DNA of 64,000 bases, from positions 1 through 64,000 of the forward strand of contig JBBDIE010000177.1 of NCBI GenBank assembly GCA_040880545.1, given 5' to 3'. Under the pieces are notes generated by a model that did no database searches, was not told the origin of the DNA, and saw only the letters and a program-made list of their open reading frames with translations. Source of the DNA: M55B112 sp040880545. Its GTDB lineage: Bacteria > Bacteroidota > Bacteroidia > Bacteroidales > GCA-2748055. Below, piece after piece: positions 57,530-64,000 of this stretch (within the stretch, counting starts at the first letter, position 1; each line of letters begins with the position of its first letter). The position numbers were made by a program, and so were the translations under genes.

Positions 57530-58411
57530 GTGAAAGCCGTGAAAGAACGTTCAGAACTGATTAAAAAAGTAAGGAAAATTGAGATCAAATCACGTGGTCT
57601 TACCCAGCAGGTTTTTGCAGGGCAGTATCACAGTGCATTTAAAGGGAAGGGGATGACATTTTCTGAAGTGCGTGAATATCAGTATGGGGACGATATCAGG
57701 GCAATCGACTGGAATGTTACGGCCCGCTTTAACCATCCGTACATCAAAGTTCATGAGGAAGAACGCGAGCTCACGGTAATGCTGTTGATCGATGTGAGTG
57801 GATCGGGGGATTACGGGACAAGGAAACAACTAAAAAAAGATCTGATCACCGAGGTGGCGGCCGTTTTGTCATTTTCAGCCATTGACAACAACGATAAAAT
57901 CGGAGTGATTCTGTTCAGCGATCATGTGGAAAAATTTATCCCTCCCCAAAAAGGAAGAAAACACATCTTGAGGATTATAAGCGAATTGCTTGAATTCACG
58001 CCTCAGAATAGTGGTACAGACATTTCCGAAAGCCTCAGGTACCTTACCAACGCGATTAAGAAAAGATGTACCGCATTCCTGATCTCCGATTTCCGGGATA
58101 CCGGTTATGCACGATCACTTCAGATTGCCAATAACAAGCATGATATAGTTGCCCTTCATGTTTCCGACAGACGGGAGCGTGAATTGCCCAGGGTAGGACT
58201 CATCAGGGTAAAGGATAATGAAACAGGCAGGGAACGCTGGATTGATACAGGGATGAAACGGGTGCGGGAAGAATATGCGATGCAATGGCAAAGTCACCAG
58301 GAAATGATGAACGATATTTTTAAGAAATCGGGTGTCGATGTGGTGAACCTGGAAACTGGAAGCGATTATGTGAAACCTTTGATCAAATTATTTAAACGGA
58401 GGGGACATTAA
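57530..58411 (+). CDS. DUF58 domain protein of the Bat operon
   Basis: The 293-residue protein has the DUF58 motif AGQYHSAFKGKGMTFSEVRE and YGDDIRAIDWNVTARF, followed by a VWA-like fold with the MIDAS-type DVSGSGDYG. It probably works as the partner of the MoxR ATPase. It starts with GTG (the ATG at 57522 reads into a stop at once), and its TAA overlaps the next ATG by one base (TAATG). Confidence 0.9.
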   Translation: MKAVKERSELIKKVRKIEIKSRGLTQQVFAGQYHSAFKGKGMTFSEVREYQYGDDIRAIDWNVTARFNHPYIKVHEEERELTVMLLIDVSGSGDYGTRKQLKKDLITEVAAVLSFSAIDNNDKIGVILFSDHVEKFIPPQKGRKHILRIISELLEFTPQNSGTDISESLRYLTNAIKKRCTAFLISDFRDTGYARSLQIANNKHDIVALHVSDRRERELPRVGLIRVKDNETGRERWIDTGMKRVREEYAMQWQSHQEMMNDIFKKSGVDVVNLETGSDYVKPLIKLFKRRGH

Positions 58412-59415
58412 TGGGAAAAACAGATACGATAATGTTGTTCTTATGGCTGCTGGCTATCCCTGTGGCCGGACAGATTGTTACAGTAAAATCAACTTTTGGG
58501 AAAGATTCGGTCAGCTTGGGTGAACAGTTTATTTACAGCATTACAGTGGAGTCGGAAAATGAAGTCATGGTTGGTTTGCCTACCTATACAGATACACTTT
58601 CAAAACAGATCGAAATTCTTGAAAGTTCAGGTACCGACACCATATATATAGACAACAAAAGAAGAATTACAAAAAAATTCCTGGTTACAAGTTTCGAACC
58701 AGGCTGGAACACTGTTCCGCCACAACCAGTAACATTTACCAGTGGGGAATTAAGAGATACTGTTTACACCACTGCATTATTGCTTACCGTACTTTCTCCT
58801 GAGGTGGATACCACCCAGGCCATTAAGCCAATAAAACCACCGGTTTATACCCCGGTTTCCCTGGCCGAAATCATGCCCTGGGCATTTCTGGGAGCAGGAG
58901 GTTTCTTGTTACTTACACTGATCGCGGCATTGATCTGGATCTATATTCAGAAGCAGAAGAACCCGGAGGTGTTTGCTTCGAAGCCAATGGAACCTGCCCA
59001 CATGGTGGCATTGCGTGAACTTGAATTGCTGAGAAAAGAAAATTTACCTGGAAATGGTATGGTGAAGGAATACTATTCACGTCTGACCCAGATCATTCGG
59101 GTATACATCGCCAGCCATTTTAGTATTCATGCCATGGAAAGTACATCGTCGGAAATCCTGGAGGCCTTTGCTATTCAATTTGGCGGGGACCATCAACTCA
59201 TCGAATCGCTTAATAAATTACTGATGTTGGCGGATCTGGTGAAATTTGCAAAGGAGGATCCAACCAGGGAAGAAAATGATTATCACCTTGAAAAGGCAGT
59301 GGACTTTGTGGTGAAAACATATAGTATGTTTGCCACCGAAGATGAAAATGAACAGGGGGATATGGAAGAAAAAAGCCATGTTGAACGGCTAAAACTGGAA
59401 GAGAATCATGGATAA
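58411..59415 (+). CDS. Short BatD-like membrane protein
   Basis: A signal peptide (about 1-21) leads to a periplasmic immunoglobulin-like domain (VTVKSTFGKDSVSLGEQFIY) resembling the first module of BatD, then a membrane segment (about 153-177) and a cytoplasmic part with helical repeats ending in a Glu-rich tail. At 334 residues it is much shorter than the BatD at the end of the operon. It overlaps batA by 8 bases. I call it BatD-like by resemblance only. Confidence 0.6.
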   Translation: MGKTDTIMLFLWLLAIPVAGQIVTVKSTFGKDSVSLGEQFIYSITVESENEVMVGLPTYTDTLSKQIEILESSGTDTIYIDNKRRITKKFLVTSFEPGWNTVPPQPVTFTSGELRDTVYTTALLLTVLSPEVDTTQAIKPIKPPVYTPVSLAEIMPWAFLGAGGFLLLTLIAALIWIYIQKQKNPEVFASKPMEPAHMVALRELELLRKENLPGNGMVKEYYSRLTQIIRVYIASHFSIHAMESTSSEILEAFAIQFGGDHQLIESLNKLLMLADLVKFAKEDPTREENDYHLEKAVDFVVKTYSMFATEDENEQGDMEEKSHVERLKLEENHG

Positions 59416-60403
59416 TATAGTCTTTGCAAATCCCGGTTTTTTCTACCTGTTTATCATTGTTGTTCTGATGGTAGCCTGGTATGTGATCAGGGGTGGGAAA
59501 GCAACCGCAACAATATCCGTATCCGGTTTTGAAGGTTTTAGCGATAAATCGGCAGGAATTAAATCCTATCTGAGGCACCTGCTGTTCTTCTTCAGGATGA
59601 TCGTACTTAGCCTGTTGATTATTGCATTGACCCGTCCGCAGTCTACCAACCGGTGGGAAAATGTGACCACGGAAGGGATCGACATTGTGATGGCCATGGA
59701 TATATCGGGATCCATGCGTGCCATGGACTTCAAGCCTAACCGACTGGAGGCTGCCAAGGAGATGGGTATTGAATTTGTCTCTTCCAGGCCGGATGACAGG
59801 TTCGGACTGGTGGTTTTTGCAGCAGAAAGTTTCACCCAATGTCCGCTCACCACCGATCAGGCAGTGGTATCCAATTTTCTGAACGACCTGGAATTCGGTA
59901 TGGTGGAAGACGGTACTGCTATTGGCATGGGGCTTGCAACAGCTGTTAACAGGGTGAAAGAGAGCAATACCGAAAGCAAGGTGATCATCCTGCTCACTGA
60001 TGGAGTGAACAACCAGGGGGAAATCGGGCCCGTTACAGCGGCAGAACTTGCTGCATCCTTCGGGATTCGCGTATATACCATCGGGGTCGGATCAAGGGGG
60101 AATGCCCCGTTCCCGGTGCAGGATATGTTTGGTAGAACAGTAGTACAGCAGGTACCCGTTGAAATAGACGAAGAGGTTTTAAAGAAGATCGCAGTACTTA
60201 CAAGCGGAAAATACTTTCGGGCAACCGATAACAATAAACTAAGGGAGATTTACAGGGAAATTGATGCGATGGAAAAAACGCAACTGGATGTAAAACAGTA
60301 CAGCAAACGAAAGGATGAATATTTTCCGCTTTTGCTGGCAGGAATCATTTTGCTTGGACTGGAATTGGTTTTACGTTATACTATATTCAGAACGATACCG
60401 TAA
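59408..60403 (+). CDS. batA: BatA, VWA-domain membrane protein
   Basis: Two N-terminal membrane segments (about 10-26 and 60-77), a von Willebrand A domain with the MIDAS motif DISGS (MAMDISGSMRAMD) and the Thr/Asp sites in GTAIGMGL and LLTDGVNNQGE, and a C-terminal membrane segment. In Bacteroides fragilis the Bat proteins were linked to aerotolerance; a molecular function is not proven. It is 2 bases ahead of batB. Confidence 0.92.
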   Translation: MDNIVFANPGFFYLFIIVVLMVAWYVIRGGKATATISVSGFEGFSDKSAGIKSYLRHLLFFFRMIVLSLLIIALTRPQSTNRWENVTTEGIDIVMAMDISGSMRAMDFKPNRLEAAKEMGIEFVSSRPDDRFGLVVFAAESFTQCPLTTDQAVVSNFLNDLEFGMVEDGTAIGMGLATAVNRVKESNTESKVIILLTDGVNNQGEIGPVTAAELAASFGIRVYTIGVGSRGNAPFPVQDMFGRTVVQQVPVEIDEEVLKKIAVLTSGKYFRATDNNKLREIYREIDAMEKTQLDVKQYSKRKDEYFPLLLAGIILLGLELVLRYTIFRTIP

Positions 60404-60405
60404 TT

Positions 60406-61452
60406 ATGGAAGGATTGATGCAATTTGGTCAGGATTACATGCTTTGGGGACTTTTAATCATTCCCCTGCTAATTGGATTCTACCTATTTTCAGTCAGAAA
60501 AAGAAAAAAGAATCTGGAAGAATACGGGGAACCGGAACTGACAAATTACCTGATGCCGGATGCTTCTATTTCAGCGTATCGTTGGAAAATTGTACTGGTT
60601 GTCATCGGTTTTGCATTCCTGGTTATAGGGGCCGCCGGCCCCCGTATTGGATCACAGCTGAAAGAGGTTGGACAGAAAGGAAGAGAAGTGATTATCGCGC
60701 TGGATGTTTCCAACAGCATGCTTGCCGAGGATGTCAAGCCGTCGCGGATTGAAAGGGCAAAACAGCTGATAAGCAGGATGGTGGATGATATGAATAATGA
60801 CAAAATCGGACTGATTGTATTCGCAGGGGATGCCTATACGCAGATTCCTATTACCGACGATTATCCAAGCGTAAAAATGTTCCTTTCCACCACCGGTCCC
60901 GATATGATCTCAAAACAGGGAACAGCTATTGGCACAGCTATATCACTGGCTGCACGTTCATTTCCTTCGGACGAACAATCGTTGGAGGAAAACGAATCAC
61001 TGAAAAACAAAGCGATCATAATAATTACGGACGGGGAAAATCACGAAGATGATGCCTTGGATGCAGCTAAAAATGCCCGCGAAAAGGGAATTAAAATATT
61101 TACAGTGGGATTGGGAAATCCTGCAGGCGTGCCAATTCCAGTGGCACCCGGGAGTAGTGTAAATCGCAGAAACAAAGACGGTACCGTTGTTGTAAGTAAG
61201 TTGAATGAGAAATTATTAATGGATATTGCCCGTGAAGGCGAAGGGGCGTATATTCCTGTGGGTAGAATAAGTAGTTTGATGGATGAGTTGGATAAACTGC
61301 AGAAAACAGAACTGAAGAAAAAAGTATATGCTGACTATGCCGAAAGATACCAGTACTTTATCGGGTTCGCACTGATATTCCTGGTACTGGAAGCATTGAT
61401 TCAGCTGAGAAGGAATCCATTTATTAAAAAGTTAAATTTATTTAAGGTGTGA
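60406..61452 (+). CDS. batB: BatB, VWA-domain membrane protein
   Basis: It has the same plan as BatA: membrane segments near 14-30 and 60-78, a VWA domain with MIDAS DVSNS (IALDVSNSMLAEDV), GTAIGTAI and IITDGENHEDD, and a C-terminal membrane segment (about 315-335). Length is 348. BatA and BatB form a complex in species where it was tested. It is followed by batC after a single base. Confidence 0.92.
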   Translation: MEGLMQFGQDYMLWGLLIIPLLIGFYLFSVRKRKKNLEEYGEPELTNYLMPDASISAYRWKIVLVVIGFAFLVIGAAGPRIGSQLKEVGQKGREVIIALDVSNSMLAEDVKPSRIERAKQLISRMVDDMNNDKIGLIVFAGDAYTQIPITDDYPSVKMFLSTTGPDMISKQGTAIGTAISLAARSFPSDEQSLEENESLKNKAIIIITDGENHEDDALDAAKNAREKGIKIFTVGLGNPAGVPIPVAPGSSVNRRNKDGTVVVSKLNEKLLMDIAREGEGAYIPVGRISSLMDELDKLQKTELKKKVYADYAERYQYFIGFALIFLVLEALIQLRRNPFIKKLNLFKV

Positions 61453-61453
61453 T

Positions 61454-62164
61454 ATGAAAAGATTTGCACTATATATATTGTTGGTATGGCCGTTAATTGC
61501 ATACAGCCAGGAGGAAAGGAAGTACATCAGGCAAGGTTACAAGGCTTATATGAAAGAAGATTACAATGAAGCGGAGGTCGACTTCAGGAAGGCAGAAGAT
61601 ATCAATCATGCTTCCTATATTGCCAGATATAATACATCTACAGCACTTTATCAGCAGCAGCAGCTGGAAGAATCCGGAAAACGATTTACAGAACTGATGG
61701 GGGAGACAACCAATCCGTTGGAAGAGGCCAAATTATTACATAACCTTGGGAATGTGATGATCGAGGGAAAACAGTACCAACAAGCTGTGGATGCTTATAA
61801 AAAGAGCCTGAGGATCAATCCGGAAGATAATGATACACGCTATAATCTGGCGTATGCTTTGGAAAAGCTGCGTGACCAGCAGGAACAGGAGCAAAATGAC
61901 CAAAACCAGGATCAGCAGAATAACCAGGACCAACAAAATGATCAGGAACAGGATAACCAGGACCAGCAGAATGATCAACAGCAGGAAGATAATCAGCAAC
62001 AGGAAAATGATCAGCAACAGCAACAGCCTCAAAAACAGGAGTTGACAAAGGAAGAGGCAGAAAGATTATTAAATGCGATTCTGGCAAAGGAGAAAGATGT
62101 TAAGGAGAAGGTAGATAAAAAGAAAGCAACAGCTACGAAAATCAAAACAGAAAAAGATTGGTAA
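61454..62164 (+). CDS. batC: BatC, TPR protein with Gln/Asn/Asp-rich linker
   Basis: A signal peptide (about 1-18) is followed by TPR units (YIRQGYKAYMKEDYNEAEVD and LLHNLGNVMIEGKQYQQAVD to KSLRINPEDNDTRYNLAYAL), then a low-complexity stretch of about 55 residues made of Gln, Asn, Asp and Glu (about 140-196), and a Lys-rich end. The repeats in DNA are imperfect. Low-complexity linkers are seen in other BatC proteins, though this one is extreme. It would act as a periplasmic adaptor for BatA/BatB. Confidence 0.85.
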   Translation: MKRFALYILLVWPLIAYSQEERKYIRQGYKAYMKEDYNEAEVDFRKAEDINHASYIARYNTSTALYQQQQLEESGKRFTELMGETTNPLEEAKLLHNLGNVMIEGKQYQQAVDAYKKSLRINPEDNDTRYNLAYALEKLRDQQEQEQNDQNQDQQNNQDQQNDQEQDNQDQQNDQQQEDNQQQENDQQQQQPQKQELTKEEAERLLNAILAKEKDVKEKVDKKKATATKIKTEKDW

Positions 62165-62169
62165 CCAAC

Positions 62170-64000
62170 ATGTCATCGATCAAATACATACTGACAGTAG
62201 TTTTTTCCATGGCAGCGTATGCACTGTTTGGCCAGCAGACCGGTTTTGTTGCTTCAGCTCCGGCAACAGTACAGGCAGGACAGCAGTTTCAATATACCGT
62301 TGAAGGGAGCGAACAGGGTAATGTGGAGTTACCGGTTTTGGAAGATTTCGAACTGCTGGCAGGTCCATTCACCAGTTTTTCATCCTCCACCCAATGGGTC
62401 AATGGCAAGATGACAGCCAAAGCAACAGCTTCTTACACATACATATTAAGAGGGAATACAGCAGGAGAATTCATCATTCCCCCGGCAAAGGTCAGTGTCA
62501 AAAAGGAAAATTTCGAAACAAATGAGGTCAAGGTTACCATTGTGGGATCCGCATCCTCAGCATCATCGGGGTCCAATTCTGGAAATACCGGTACTACAAC
62601 TGGTTCTTCCGGGACTTCCGCTGAACAGATAGAAGAACAACCTGTTTTTCTTAGGGTGCTGCCATCCAGGCGCTCTGTTTACGTTGGAGAGCAGTTTGTT
62701 TCGGAACTAAAGGTCTATACCAGTGTAAATACACGTCCATCCGGTGGCTTGAAAGAACTGCCCTATGAAGGATTCTATAAACATACCCTGGAGGCTGACC
62801 AAACATCTTCCCGGGAAAATATTGATGGTAAAATGCATGTGACACAAGTGTTACAGCGTCATATATTAATTCCGCAGAAAGCAGGAAAATTGGTCGTCGA
62901 ACCTTTTGAATCTGAATGGACAGTGCCCAGAAGGGTGAACAACCCCAGGTCAGGCAGTATGTTCGATCAGTTCTTTAATGATCCGTTTGACCGGTACCAG
63001 GAAGTTCCTGTAACAATCAGAACTAAACCTGTTGCTATCGACGTTAAACCGTTACCTGCCGGAGCACCTGCTGGTTTTACCGGTGGGGTGGGGGACCTGA
63101 ATTTTACAGCTGCGCTTTCGGCAGACCAGGTACATGTGAACGATGCGATCAACCTGGTGATCAAAATTTCCGGCACAGGAAATATTTCACTGATCGGAAC
63201 TCCGAGGATCGACTTTCCTCCTGATCACGATGTTTACGAAACCAACAAATCATCAAATGTACGTACCACGGGAAACAGGATATCAGGTACTGTAACATTC
63301 GAATATCCCATTGTGGCCAGGCATGCGGGCAACTTCCGGATCCCTCCGCTGTCATTTGCATGGTTTGATCCAGTGGCTGAGAGATACAAATCGGTAACAA
63401 CCGATGAATTTATATTTACCGTTGTAAAGGGAGAGGAAATCATGCAGAGTGGACAGATATATATGCCGGGTTCAAGGGGAGACGATGTGGAAAATATAGG
63501 AACGGATATCCTTGATATCAGCCGCACTGTTCCGGGTTTTGTCCCGATTGGAAAATCACCGGTTACAAATTATCTCTACTGGCTGATGTATGTTTTCCTG
63601 CTGCTGCTTTTTCTAATTTTAGTGGCCGTTATACGCCAACGTAATAAGCAAAAAGCCGACATTCGATTGTTGCGAAACCGTAAGGCAAATAAAATGGCAA
63701 GAAGAAGAATGAAAGCAGCGGATAAAGCACGCCGGATGAACAACAGTGAAAAATTCTTTGAAGAGACTGAAAAAGCAATCTGGGGCTATCTCTCCGATAA
63801 ACTTTCCATCGAGATATCAGCACTTTCAAGAGACAGGGTGTCCGTGGTACTGAAAGATGCAGGGATAGCCGAAACAATTCAGTCAGAACTTCTGAGGATT
63901 ATTGATGATTGTGAATTTTCACGCTATGCACCCTCTTCCGAAAAATCAGACGTGGATACACTATACAGAGACGCAGTAAGATTATTACATAATTTAGAGA
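62170..64000 (+). CDS. batD: BatD, large membrane protein (3' end outside window)
   Basis: The frame is open from the ATG at 62170 to the last base of the window (610 codons), so the end is missing. A signal peptide (about 1-21) precedes several immunoglobulin-like beta domains: VASAPATVQAGQQFQYTVEG, then PVFLRVLPSRRSVYVGEQF and FTAALSADQVHVNDAINLVI. A Ser/Gly/Thr linker (about 122-155) separates the first two. A membrane segment lies at about 465-483, with a basic cytoplasmic part and helical C-terminal domain after it. Matches BatD in Bacteroidota by order and topology. It is 5 bases after batC. Confidence 0.88.
   Translation, partial: MSSIKYILTVVFSMAAYALFGQQTGFVASAPATVQAGQQFQYTVEGSEQGNVELPVLEDFELLAGPFTSFSSSTQWVNGKMTAKATASYTYILRGNTAGEFIIPPAKVSVKKENFETNEVKVTIVGSASSASSGSNSGNTGTTTGSSGTSAEQIEEQPVFLRVLPSRRSVYVGEQFVSELKVYTSVNTRPSGGLKELPYEGFYKHTLEADQTSSRENIDGKMHVTQVLQRHILIPQKAGKLVVEPFESEWTVPRRVNNPRSGSMFDQFFNDPFDRYQEVPVTIRTKPVAIDVKPLPAGAPAGFTGGVGDLNFTAALSADQVHVNDAINLVIKISGTGNISLIGTPRIDFPPDHDVYETNKSSNVRTTGNRISGTVTFEYPIVARHAGNFRIPPLSFAWFDPVAERYKSVTTDEFIFTVVKGEEIMQSGQIYMPGSRGDDVENIGTDILDISRTVPGFVPIGKSPVTNYLYWLMYVFLLLLFLILVAVIRQRNKQKADIRLLRNRKANKMARRRMKAADKARRMNNSEKFFEETEKAIWGYLSDKLSIEISALSRDRVSVVLKDAGIAETIQSELLRIIDDCEFSRYAPSSEKSDVDTLYRDAVRLLHNLE

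Noticed and set aside
61736..62032. Minus-strand ORF composed largely of Leu and Ile
   Set aside because: It is the complement of the Gln/Asn/Asp-rich linker of batC, a codon-composition shadow rather than a membrane protein gene.

Overview
The window is a 64-kb piece of a Bacteroidota (Bacteroidetes) chromosome, most likely Bacteroidales or a neighbouring order. Pointers are promoters with the TTTG-N19-TAnnTTTG layout (a full match lies before rpsF, and TTG-N19-TAnnTTTG before a TPR gene), a protease with a type IX secretion sorting domain, an LptD with an N-terminal OstA-like region, the Bat operon, DUF4293 and DUF6913-type proteins, several TTG/GTG starts and the absence of strong Shine-Dalgarno sites. 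Two runs of exactly 100 N (30723-30822 and 38293-38392) show it is a draft or metagenome scaffold. No rRNA, tRNA, CRISPR array or intact insertion sequence was seen; this is mostly core chromosome.

Layout. 1-236 holds a 6S-like RNA ahead of rny (RNase Y). 1.9-9.2 kb: a sugar-nucleotide epimerase, a SirB1-type protein and nucleoside phosphorylase pair, an SPFH protein with a DUF4293 protein, pyrB-pyrI, and a DMT transporter with a YigZ protein. 9.2-19 kb: dnaA, an MCE protein with an amidase (envelope), lptD, a GT39-type glycosyltransferase, ridA, and the rpsF-rpsR-rplI ribosomal operon. 19.4-30.4 kb: dnaX (split at an 11-A tract), icd, ferritin, secA, and ligA-DUF6913-dapA. 30.4-36.1 kb: an operon in which a T9SS-exported serine protease overlaps a BtuF-like lipoprotein, followed by FecCD permease and ATPase. 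36.1-45.6 kb: a glycosyltransferase, argS (broken by a gap), ffh-folD, an LVIVD lipoprotein, a small outer-membrane-like protein and a TPR protein. 45.8-52.5 kb: a sulfur block, cysJ-cysI-met8-cobA on the minus strand, diverging from a ComA-type phosphosulfolactate synthase. 52.6-55.9 kb: popT-like DUF368 transporter, aroE, acyl-ACP thioesterase, truA. 56.1 kb to the end: the Bat operon (moxR, a small secreted protein, DUF58, a short BatD-like protein, batA, batB, batC, batD), running off the right edge.

The most interesting item is the cysJ leader (about 51139-51330, minus strand). A TAnnTTTG promoter is followed by a 31-codon leader ORF with a block of Met and Cys codons, then three mutually exclusive pairings (1:2, 2:3, 3:4) ending in an intrinsic terminator whose U-tract touches the cysJ start codon. 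This has every part of classical ribosome-mediated attenuation, here apparently sensing cysteine (or methionine) supply to control sulfite reductase and its siroheme cofactor genes. Second is dnaX: the genomic frame ends at a TAA directly after 11 A residues, while the C-terminal domain continues without a stop in the -1 frame. That suggests slippage-made gamma and tau forms, unless the homopolymer is one base short in the assembly.
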